From Odontocerum albicorne (taxonomy: Eukaryota > Arthropoda > Insecta > Trichoptera > Odontoceridae), in the NCBI GenBank assembly GCA_949825065.1, contig OX463844.1, positions 24,399,763 to 24,463,762 of the forward strand: 64,000 bases of DNA. The letters are read 5' to 3'. A model generated the notes under the pieces. It saw nothing but the letters and a program-made list of their open reading frames with translations, ran no database searches and was not told where the DNA came from. Position 1 is the stretch's first letter. The number at the start of each line of letters is the position of its first letter. The translations under genes and the position numbers were made by a program. Below, piece by piece: positions 23,368 to 32,805 of the stretch.

Positions 23368-25019
23368 TGTGATAAATATAAACAACTAATAAATAAATAC
23401 AACAGAGAAAATCCTAATTAATTTATAGTCCTTAAGCTAAAGTAATCACTGCACTCAAACTTCTTTAAACATAAACCACACAACAGCCGTTGACAGTTGT
23501 GTTTTTTTTCATGGAAATGCGCATGCGTATCAAAGAAATGCGCATGCGTAAATCTCTTTGAATAATGGCCGTGAACTCCTATATATGAAGGAGTATACGC
23601 CAGTGTCAAATGAAAGCACTACACCAAAAAATAAACGTCACTTTGTTAGGTGTCCCTAGCAAAGTACTTCTTATGTTGGTGAAAGTGAAGTTAAGTTAAG
23701 TAATGATATAAGGGATACCTTACTTTATGGATACCTTAGTAAGGGGATGGTTTAGGGATTGTTGGTGAAAATGGGCATTAGTGTATCTAATGTTGCGGGA
23801 CAGTTAAAATTATATGTAAGCACCCTCAAATGTGTGATATCGCTACCCTAATTTGTAAATTTGCTAACTTTACTTTTGTCGAAAAATGACTTATCAATTG
23901 CATTTTGTTCTCGACATACAAATACACATGCTATAAAAAATTGCCATGTCCAAAATTATTGAAAGTGCCTTGAAAAACGCCTCAAGATAAATTGATAACT
24001 CCTATGCTATAGTATATACCAATTTCAACACTGCAAAATGTGTAACTCCACCATTTTGTATGTGAATCCGTTAGAATCAAGTGGCATTGTGGTAGTTGTC
24101 AAAATATTTAATTTAAAAGGAGAGTTCGGTTACGATATTTTAAAAAAAAATGTATTATTTCCTATGAATATAAGTATAAACACTATTTTGTTAAGATAAT
24201 TACAAGGTTTTCCCCTTATTTATGACTCGATATCTCATTTTATTCATCTAAAGGTGTTAGAAATTTTTCAACACGTGTAAAATCAACTTGGCGTTTTAAT
24301 TATTACTGGGTGGACTTAAGCAAAATTGTGTTTATTTAAATTAATATGAATATTTGAAGCATTAAAGTACTTTTATAAGTATTGTCTATTTTTATAGATG
24401 AATAGCAGAGGAACATTTATGGTTGGATTAGTGACAGAAAATCGTAGGAGTAACCAAGAAAATCGTAAAAGTGATAAAGAAAATTGTATGAGTGATGGTT
24501 TTCAAGAAAGTCCAAATTTATTCATGGAATTGCCAATTTTAGTCATTGATAGTGATAATGCAGAAATCACAGAATATTATGTAAATACGGATACTACTCA
24601 GTTAGAAAATTTGTCAAAAAGAATTATAGAAACACAACCTGGCACGGTTCACAATAATATTATAATTATGGAAGGTGCTGATAATATGGATATTGTACAA
24701 AATTCGACTGAACTGATGACACAATCCGAGATAGTATTTAACCATTGATGACATTATAAGTGATGATGAAAGCCAAGGAGTCAAAATTTCATTAGTGCCG
24801 TATTCAGATTCAAATAATTCTAATGGACCACTTCAACCTACTAAAAACGTGAGAAAGAAAAGGTTTGACGTAGATAGTTCTTCTTGGTTCTCTAGTAAGA
24901 ACAAGGCAAACATAGAGAAAAGAAAAAGGTATTTAGGCAGAAAAAATAAAAACAATGGATCATGGAATAATAAAATATCGAAGAATGATAAAAAACTTTA
25001 AAAAAGGTGTAAATGTCAA

Positions 25020-28000
25020 TGTCGGGGCTCAAAGTTTGGTAGGGTCGCGGTGGTGCATGTTTTGCCGGAAAATGTGTGCCTATAAAATACCGCGTAACGC
25101 CATAGTTGCATTCCATCAGCAACACTACCAATAGTCCTACTCCTAGCGTCCACGAGTGGCCTCTTAAGCCCCGCGAGCCCTGGGCAATGTGGTCACTGGC
25201 ATATTACCATCAGTGCCATAGCAGATAGGAGAGGATGAATGTGCGAGTGTCCGGCGCCATAAAACCGGACCGTCCCGGCTAAGGGAGGGTGACCCCTACA
25301 GAAACACCTATCAGGGAAGGCAACGGGAAACCACCCTGATTATCATTCCCAGGATATCACTATGGAGAGAAAACCAATAACCACGGCCCCTAGTCCCGGG
25401 CAGCCCTTCAGTGGGCAGGGGGTGCGAAGAATCTCCCGGCTCAATATAGTGAAATCAGAAATTAGAATGGGAAGCTGGAATGTTAGAAGTTTGTATGCCG
25501 ATGGCAAATTGGACAATGCAGTGAAGGAGATGAATAGATTGAAATTGGACCTTCTTGGCATAAGTGAATTGCGATGGACAGGCTCAGGAATGTATAGACA
25601 CGAAAATGGAGTCCTATACTACTCCGGCTGCGACCCCCAAGATAGATCTCGTCCAAATGGAGTTGCTGTATTTGTGACAAAGGAGTTTACCAAATATGTA
25701 AAAAAATTTGTGGCCATCTCTGACAGAATCGTGTTACTCCAACTCTCAGGCCAGCCGTTTAACGTGAACATTGTGCAAGTATATGCACCAACTGCTGAGC
25801 CCAGATATGATGACGACGTTGAGAGATTCTACGAATCTCTCACCAATACACTTAATAGTTTGAAGTCGAATGAAATCAAAGTAGTTATGGGAGACTTCAA
25901 CGCTAAAATAGGAAGGGGAAGATGTACGCACATTGTTGGTGATTATGGCCTTGGTCAAAGAAACCAGAGAGGTGATAGGCTCTATGAATTCTGTCAAGAG
26001 AGAGATATGATCATTACCAATACATGGTTCAAGCTACCAAAAAGAAGATTATACACGTGGAAATCCCCTCAGGATGGTGTATCGAATAACATAGTGAGGA
26101 ATCAGATAGATTACATTCTTATAGACAATAGATTCAGAAATTGCATAAAAAGAGTATCAACATATCCAGGCGCAGACATAGGGTCTGACCACAATCCCCT
26201 TGTAGCAGATATGTCCCTAAGGCTCAAAACCTTGGTCAAGCAGAAGACCTCAAAAAAGATTGATCTCAGTAAGTTGGATTGTCCTTCTTTTAAAAATGTG
26301 TTTGCAAGGGATCTTAACAATGAATTGAGTCAAACTGCACATAATTACAATGACATGACTGTGGAAGACCAGTGGAAGTATCTGAAAGAACAAATAAACA
26401 GTGTATGTAAAAACAAGATGGTGTCCAACATTGTACCAAGAAGACAAATCTGGATGACGGACCACATTCTGGAACTCATGGAGGAGAGAAGATTACTGAA
26501 AAACAATCCTACGGGATATAAAAATTTACAACGTACCATCAGAAGAGAAATTAAAAAGGCTAAGGAAGAGTGGATGAAACGAGAATGTGAAGAATTGGAA
26601 GCTCTAGATCGACAGCATAACTCTTTCGAGGTCCACAAGAAACTTAAGGAGATGTCAAACAGAACGAAAAGATCAGCGCCTAGTTGCTTGGTCGACAACA
26701 ATAACAAACTTATATTAGACGAGGAAGACATCCTTAAGGCCTGGGAAGATTATATTCGAAACCTTTTTGACGATCAGAGACCTGAAACTGGAAATGGAAA
26801 TGGTGAACCCCAAGAGGGACCACCAATTTTACGATCAGAGTTACTTCACGCAATAAAAACATCTAAAAATAGGAAAGCCTGTGGCCCAGACGAAATTCCT
26901 GTGGAGATAGTGAAGCTCATTGATGGGGAAAATGTGGATCGTCTCCTGAGGCTGTTCAATAAGATTTACGACACAGGGGTAATCCCCCACGATTGGTTAA
27001 AATCAACTTTTATAACTCTACCCAAAAAACAGCACCCCAAGAAATGCAGCGATTACCGTTTGATAAGCCTGATGAGTCACGTGCTGAAACTGTTCCTTAA
27101 AATTATCCATGCTCGAATAAGGAACAAATGCGAACAAGATCTCGACAAAACCCAATTTGGTTTCAGAAATGCTTTTGGAACGAGAGAAGCATTAATGGCA
27201 GTGAACATCCTCCTGCAAAAATGTCGAGACCAACGGAAGGATGTGTTCGCCTGTTTCATTGACTATGAGAAGGCATTCGATAGAGTCAAACACACTGAAT
27301 TAATGAAAATGTTGGAGGAGTGTAACGTGGATGATAAGGATAGAAACTTTATCAAAAATCTTTATCAATTCCAGACGGCTGAAATTAAAGTCGGTAACGC
27401 CCGCTCGGAGGAGATTGAAATTAGAAGAGGTGTACGTCAGGGATGCATATTGTCACCATTGCTCTTTAACATGTACTCTAACTATGTCTTTAAGAAAGCC
27501 CTAGAAAACTCGACAAGGGGAGTGAAGATCAATGGCGAATATATCAATAATATAAGATATGCCGATGATACTGTCATTCTGGCTGATAACATCGCAGATC
27601 TTCAGGAACTCCTCATAAGCATTAATAATGCAGGAGAAGAATTAGGCCTGAACATTAATAAAAAAAAGACAAAATGGATGGCATTTAGCAGGACCGATTA
27701 CTCCCATGTAACATTGAGACTTGGCGGTGAATCTTTGGAGAGGGTGGAACAGTTTAAATACCTGGGCAGTATGATTACAGCTTCTGTGGACCCAGATGTG
27801 GAGGTGAAGTGTAGGATCGAAGCAGCCCGTAGTTCATTCAACAAAATGAGATCAATATTCTGCAATGATAACTTGAATTTGAAACTAAGGCAGAGAATGT
27901 TGAGGTGCTACGTCTGGTCTGTACTATTGTATGGCGCAGAGACTTGGACCCTGAAAGTGCATACTATGAATAGGTTAGAAGCATTCGAAATGTGGCTGCA

Positions 28001-28350
28001 CAGGAGAATGCTTCGCATACCATGGACAGATCTGGTCAGTAATTCAGTGGTTTTGAGGAGAGCTAACTGCAGTAGACAGCTGCTGAAAGATGTTAAGGTC
28101 CGTAAGATCTCATATCTGGGTCACATTCTGCGTGGAGATAAATATAGTGTACTCCAATTAATACTCATGGGGAAAATCGAGGGACATCGTGGTCCAGGTA
28201 GAAGGCAGACGTCTTGGCTGCGAAATATAAGAGACTGGACCGGAATGAGACGTGTGGAAGAGCTGTTCCGGATCGCGCAAGACAGAGAAGCCTTCGCCAG
28301 AGTGATTGCCAACGTCGGGGGGACCTGACAGGGCACATCAAGAAGAAGAA
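25020..28350 (+). mobile_element. RTE-clade LINE, complete, 3331 bp
   Basis: Flanked by an 11-bp target duplication GTAAATGTCAA (25009-25019 and 28351-28361), inserted in TIR element copy B; copy A shows the matching empty site near 2545. One ORF with endonuclease and reverse transcriptase, a 342-bp 5' UTR and a 3' UTR of only 22 bp ending in an AAGAAGAAGAA tail. Short 3' UTR, short simple-repeat tail and one ORF of about 1000 codons are RTE-clade features. Base composition is less AT-rich than the host element. Confidence 0.92.
25362..28328 (+). CDS. LINE ORF: AP endonuclease plus reverse transcriptase, intact (988 aa)
   Basis: Uninterrupted frame. The endonuclease domain (about residues 36-285) shows GSWNVRSL, the glutamate in ISELRWTG, VQVYAPT, MGDFNAKIG (D178) and GSDHNPLV (D276, then His). 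The reverse transcriptase (about residues 495-780) shows KCSDYRLISLMSHVLK, motif A FIDYEKAFDRV from residue 632, motif B GVRQGCILSPLLFNMY from about 690 and the catalytic YADD at 733-736. The C-terminus has GRRQTSWLRNIRDW. No RNase H was seen, as expected for RTE. It nicks target DNA and copies its RNA at the break. First ATG of the frame was used. All catalytic residues look intact, so activity is possible. Confidence 0.95.
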   Translation: MERKPITTAPSPGQPFSGQGVRRISRLNIVKSEIRMGSWNVRSLYADGKLDNAVKEMNRLKLDLLGISELRWTGSGMYRHENGVLYYSGCDPQDRSRPNGVAVFVTKEFTKYVKKFVAISDRIVLLQLSGQPFNVNIVQVYAPTAEPRYDDDVERFYESLTNTLNSLKSNEIKVVMGDFNAKIGRGRCTHIVGDYGLGQRNQRGDRLYEFCQERDMIITNTWFKLPKRRLYTWKSPQDGVSNNIVRNQIDYILIDNRFRNCIKRVSTYPGADIGSDHNPLVADMSLRLKTLVKQKTSKKIDLSKLDCPSFKNVFARDLNNELSQTAHNYNDMTVEDQWKYLKEQINSVCKNKMVSNIVPRRQIWMTDHILELMEERRLLKNNPTGYKNLQRTIRREIKKAKEEWMKRECEELEALDRQHNSFEVHKKLKEMSNRTKRSAPSCLVDNNNKLILDEEDILKAWEDYIRNLFDDQRPETGNGNGEPQEGPPILRSELLHAIKTSKNRKACGPDEIPVEIVKLIDGENVDRLLRLFNKIYDTGVIPHDWLKSTFITLPKKQHPKKCSDYRLISLMSHVLKLFLKIIHARIRNKCEQDLDKTQFGFRNAFGTREALMAVNILLQKCRDQRKDVFACFIDYEKAFDRVKHTELMKMLEECNVDDKDRNFIKNLYQFQTAEIKVGNARSEEIEIRRGVRQGCILSPLLFNMYSNYVFKKALENSTRGVKINGEYINNIRYADDTVILADNIADLQELLISINNAGEELGLNINKKKTKWMAFSRTDYSHVTLRLGGESLERVEQFKYLGSMITASVDPDVEVKCRIEAARSSFNKMRSIFCNDNLNLKLRQRMLRCYVWSVLLYGAETWTLKVHTMNRLEAFEMWLHRRMLRIPWTDLVSNSVVLRRANCSRQLLKDVKVRKISYLGHILRGDKYSVLQLILMGKIEGHRGPGRRQTSWLRNIRDWTGMRRVEELFRIAQDREAFARVIANVGGT

Positions 28351-29447
28351 GTAAATGTCAAGTTTCTGAAAAAGGTGTCTTGAAGTGTTATTCTATATCG
28401 GATAAGGATAGAATAAACATTTTTAACCAATTTTGGAACTTGAATTGGAAAGAACAACGAATTTATGTAGATGAGCTAATGAAAGTTTTACCGGTAAAAA
28501 GACCGAGGGGTAGAACAGATCCGGAAAAATCCATTCGAGTGTCGTCTACAACAGATTTTCTAAGAAAGAATGATTCTGACATACGGGTATGCAAAACCAT
28601 GTTTTTGCAAACATTAGATTTAAATAGGATGACAGTATTAAACTAGAAGAAAAGCGGTGGTTTAGAATTTGAAAATGCAATTATTGTTAAAAAAAACAGG
28701 AATTGATTTGTGAAGCTAATGAGAATCATACCAACTTTTTTAATGAGTTCCAAAAATAGAGTCCCATTTCTGCCGAAAAATAACTTCTAAAAATTACTTG
28801 TCCGGATGGAGGTCAAAATCAGAACTTTATATTTTTTATAAAACCGAATGGTGCACAACAAGAGACATTACAACACCTTTCTCGTCTACTTCATTTCACA
28901 AACATAATGTGATCTTAATTTGCATTTTCATGTAAAATTATTCAAACAATGAGAAATGAAATAGCTACCATACATCAATCACTAAACTTTATTTTTGACT
29001 CTATGAGTAATAATTTTCTAGTTGTAATTTTTATTTTATTCAACTTGTTTTATATTGTTTGATTTGTGTATTTTATCATCACTCCTGCATTGTTTACCAT
29101 ATATCCAAATAAAATACTGCAAGTTATTTGTTTTTCATTATTAGGCGACCTCCATAGTAAAAACTAATATTAATATACAATTTTGCTAACTTCTACAATA
29201 ATTTTTAAATATTCACCATCGCAAAATTGCTAACTCCAATAATTATCGATAAAATCATGATGCCATAATGAAATTTAACTTTTTTTTACTCGGAGTGTAT
29301 CTCTTGGTCGTCTTGATATTTAAGTACAAAAAAATACAAATAAGACTTAATTTAGAATAGTTATGCACTTTTATTGCCGCCCTGCAAAGTTTGTATTTAT
29401 GGAGTAAGCAAATTTACAAATTAGGGTAGCGATATGGTGTGCATATT

Positions 29448-29860
29448 CTAGATAATTTGAAATTTTTGCCATCGGAAACATGGGTTTTTATTTGTTGAGA
29501 CCGTGTCGTTGTAGGCAGAGAGGACTGGGCACTGGATTTTACTATCTCGACACACATCCTTCGTCTCTTCCACATTTATATACCTTCTCATACAATTTCT
29601 ACGATTTCTCTGACTTTCTACGTTTCTTCCTTTTAAAACATCAATAACTTGGTCCAACCATATTTTCCTTGATGTTCTTCTACCACGCCTTCCACTCACA
29701 TTTGCACTATACGTTTTTTTTTTGTTAGCCTCTCTTCTTGAATTTATTCTACATGCCCAAACTATTTCAGAATGCTCTTCTTCATCTTACTCATCACACC
29801 ACCCTTAACTTTACATTAATCTCTAATCACTTCATTCCGTACTCTGTCATACGTTCCCAT
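29448..29860 (-). pseudogene. LINE 3' fragment, minus strand
   Basis: On the minus strand: YDRVRNEVI, GGVMSKMKKSILK, FGHVE, QEERLT, then an open 83-codon frame GRRGRRTSRKIWLDQVIDVL with NRRNCMRRYINVEETKDVCR and ending ...LSAYND. This is the conserved C-terminal order of a LINE protein (W/F-GHVE...GRRGRGRPRKTWxDQV...MNVEEAKEVCRDR). Broken by stops. It begins 13 bp past TIR element copy B. Confidence 0.7.
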
Positions 29861-31129
29861 TGCTACACACAATTAAATAACCCTAGTAACTCTTTCACCA
29901 TCTGAGAAAATATTATTCAAACAGCAGAATTCCTCAACTTTCTCAAATATCATATTTCATTGTTCATCTATATATCACATTCACTTTTCCTGAAATTCAA
30001 CAGTCCCATAATAAATCATTACACGCACGGTGGTCATTCATTGACAAAATGGACTGGCAATAGTTCTAGAGAGATTTCCTATAATTTTCATGCGATGTTA
30101 TGCCACTGCCCGATAGGGAGTATGCACGCGCATAGACGAGCCCACATTTGATTAAAGAGATAAGGCTAATTGGCAAATTGGTCTGACCACTCGCAGCCCG
30201 GAGCGCCCTCGCTGTCACATTACGACACATGCCCGCTAAGCAGGAACCTACTGTACCTGTTATGGTAACCAGGTTTTCAGAATAATTTAACAGCATCAAT
30301 AACATTAAATAATTTTTATCAGTTTATTCACCGAACTCATTAAAATTGCAATAAATTAAATAGGGGTGTATATAGACTGTGGGATCTTATATGATGAGCC
30401 CAGACCTTTTGATAGCTCCTCTCTTAAATGTATTTTCTTTTCCGTTGGCTTTAAATTTGAGTATAATTTTTATAAGACAATTTGTCCATTTTAATTGAAC
30501 CCTTTTTAAACGCGATGTTTATAGTATTCCAATGTTTGTTAAATTTTTTAAAAACATATTTTAAATAAACGAAAAACGTCTAAAACATCTTTCAGTATCG
30601 AAATATTTGAAAAGTTATATATTTTTTTAGTTAAGCTTTTCTATAAAAGTGGCAAAATACCATATTATGGTGTTATGTACCCTCGGAGTACAGAAACATA
30701 GATATTTTTTTTCATTAAGTCTCATTTTTAACTAATTAATTAGTGTCACCCTATGTCACATCTTCGCAAATTGACAAATGTCATTGTTAATGAATTTCTT
30801 AAATGAATCAATAGTTAAAATGACGACAAACGTTTCTTTCCTCTCGTATCTGACCAGAAGCGCCACAAAACGGTGCCGCCACTGATCATCAATTATTCTT
30901 CGTGCCAAGCACAAACTAGTCGATCTTATATATTAACAAAAATGAGTTTCTAGAAATTTCGAAACCAGCGATCTCGATTGGGAGATTTCTCAATATTCAT
31001 TAGTTTTTCATTTATGAAAAGCTAACGGCCATACCCGGCCTAGTTTAGGACCATGTTGGAATATATGCACGTTAAATTTTGTGTGAAATAATTTTAGAAA
31101 GGTCCTTACTAACAATGAATACACATATT
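29861..31129. other. Non-coding; a GC-richer block but nothing recognised
   Basis: Around 30090-30260 the sequence is noticeably less AT-rich (GCAGCCCGGAGCGCCCTCGC) and has a small inverted repeat ACCTG...CAGGT near 30255, but no open frame or element end explains it. Confidence 0.4.
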
Positions 31130-31341
31130 AATGATCTTCGTAGTCTAGTTGGTTAGACGCGTCTGTTATCCCGGGAGTTACTCGTTCGAATCCACATGGA
31201 ACCCAGATTTTTTCCAAAAGAATTCTTGTCTGGTTTTCACTTAATGCCTTTTTCACATATTTCTAGATTATTATAAAAGATTTCTACGTGGCAAAAAACC
31301 CACCAGATTATACTGTATTCAACGAAATAGTAATGCAATCC
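31130..31341 (+). mobile_element. tRNA-derived SINE, family 1, near full length
   Basis: This is the best tRNA-like head in the window: TAGTCTAGTTGGTTAGACGC and B box GGTTCGAATCC-like GTTCGAATCCACATGG, then ACCCAGATTTTTTCC. Body TTCTTGTCTGGTTTTCACTT and tail TATACTGTATTCAACGAAAT follow. Confidence 0.8.
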
Positions 31342-32442
31342 ATATGGACATGAATGTGCAACAAAGATGCAACTCACGCTGGTGCAAAGATGCAACTACC
31401 TATTTTGAGATATTCAAGGAAACATAACGTCTCTGTGTATGGAATTAATATTTTTAAGGGGGAATTTCATAGTGAAATTCACACACACAGTGGTACAACT
31501 AGTTATTGTTAGATATTGTAATAAGAAGTTCGTAAAATTACTACCGAAACATCTGATAAAAGAAATGCGAAATATGTTAACGTTAGATGTGCTTATTCGA
31601 AGGAATACATTTTCTGGGTTGGATTCGTTTTACATACGAGTATATACGTGCATATGCATATCTTAAAACCAATTACTGTAAAATAAAACAATATTTAAGA
31701 TCAATTTCAAGCATTGTGGTTCTCCAAAAGGGGAAAGCCCAAAATCTATCAAAAATTATATTAAACAATTTAGTTACATAAACGAAAATTATATTAAACA
31801 ATTTAGTTACATAAACATTCAGGTACAATTGAAAAAAGTTTTAGACAAAACCTGATATTCAATTTATTAACAATTGAAAACACTACGGAACATAACACAA
31901 AATTACATTTCAAAGTTAATTAATCGCTACTTAATGTTATTTATCAATATTTAATTAATATATAGCTAAAAATATAAACGTACATAAATTGAGTGCAAGC
32001 ATAGGAAGATAGTAGTTGCGGATATTAGATTAGGTACTTCTCCGCATCAGCAAATTCAGAAAAACATGTTTGGTAAGGATCATCCCATTAAGGGAGTTAA
32101 AGACAAAGAGACAAAGCTTGAAATCAATCCGTTCACGACACTTACGAGTAAGTCAGTGTAGACTTTTTAAAAGCGGACTAATGTGACAATATTTTTTTAT
32201 TCAAATTTACATATAAACTGAAACTTGCATTCCTTACTAAAATATATTTATTAACCTAATAATGAAGAAAAATTAAAACTGGCTTACGCATTCCACAATT
32301 ATTTAAACGTTCTTTAATTATTATTTTCTACAAGATTGCCACATTCATTTGAAAGTCTCTTTGTACTCGTAGTTATGTTCATCTGATTTCACTTTGGTAA
32401 TGGCATTATTATCATATCAGGAAAAAATATTATATAAATACA
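31342..32442. other. Non-coding; a 33-bp tandem duplication
   Basis: AAAATTATATTAAACAATTT followed by AGTTACATAAAC occurs twice in tandem at about 31751-31817. A 75-codon frame at 31439 has no recognisable domain. Confidence 0.5.
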
Positions 32443-32805
32443 CATCATCGTGCCGCTTCCCTGCTGGGGTAGGCAGAGAGGTAAGAGCACCAGACATTCC
32501 TAACTCGACATACCTATTTTGCTTCTTTAACATCCAAAACAGCTTCTACGATTTAATTGACTTCTTATTTTCCTCCTCTCCTCTCCGCATATCGTTCACT
32601 TGATACAGCCATAAGTTCCTTAGTCTTCCTCGTATATTTGTTTTGTCAGTCTCTCTTTATTCATTCCTTCCACGTGCCCAAACCATCTGAGAGTACTCTT
32701 TTTCATATTACGAAATCCATAAGCTTTACTAAATGCATAGTTCACATTCATTTTAATCACTCAATTCCGTATTTTATCATACACTGTCACCCTGTGTATT
32801 CTTCT
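32443..32805 (-). pseudogene. LINE 3' fragment, minus strand, same family as at 29448
   Basis: Minus-strand frames give KKSTLRWFGHVEGMNKERLT, then KQIYEE, and near the end YLSAYPS, the same order as in the fragment at 29448-29860. The 3' end lies at the left, where TTCCCTGCTGGGGTAGGCAG resembles the LINE 3' hairpin region. Confidence 0.6.

Larger units (their letters stand above)
19944..23777 (+). mobile_element. PIF/Harbinger transposon, complete, 3834 bp
   Basis: The left end is TGCCCATTTTCACCAACAAT and the right end is its exact reverse complement; TIR similarity extends to about 30 bp. The flanks are TTA on both sides (19941-19943 and 23778-23780), the 3-bp TWA duplication typical of PIF/Harbinger. 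Near the left end a short palindrome TTAGGTGTCACCTAA may be a transposase or Myb-protein site, with GTTAGGTGTC again near the right end (inference). It carries the expected two genes: a transposase (+) and, convergent to it, a Myb-like protein (-). It ends 59 bp before TIR element copy B. Confidence 0.93.
24398..28900 (+). pseudogene. Decayed transposon-like protein (copy B), interrupted by a LINE
   Basis: The better preserved N-terminus: ATG at 24398 opens MNSRGTFMVGLVTENRRSNQ and stays open for 116 codons; a frameshift near 24745 is followed by VDSSSWFSSKNKANIEKRKR to 25001. The LINE then interrupts. After it the frame resumes at about 28362 with YSISDKDRINIFNQFWNLNW and VLPVKRPRGRTDPEKS, then KTMFLQTLDLNRMTVLN, and breaks down by 28650; only traces (SKSELYIFYKTEWCTT) follow. 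This is the same protein family as in copy A. The start follows TTTTTATAG, which resembles a splice acceptor, so an upstream exon in the parent is possible. Confidence 0.6.
23837..29435 (+). mobile_element. Unclassified TIR DNA transposon, copy B, split by a LINE
   Basis: Starts ATATCGCTACCCTAATTTGT and ends in the reverse complement, exactly as copy A at 1355-4035. Without the LINE insertion (3331 bp plus one 11-bp duplication) it would be about 2.26 kb. Compared with copy A it lacks the TTAA MITE and has a different, shorter internal 3' segment around 28905-29030, so the two copies derive from a longer parent by separate deletions. Confidence 0.87.

Noticed and set aside
31130..31210. Possible genuine tRNA gene
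   Set aside because: Boxes are good but the acceptor stem does not close and the SINE body and tail follow directly, so it is a SINE head.
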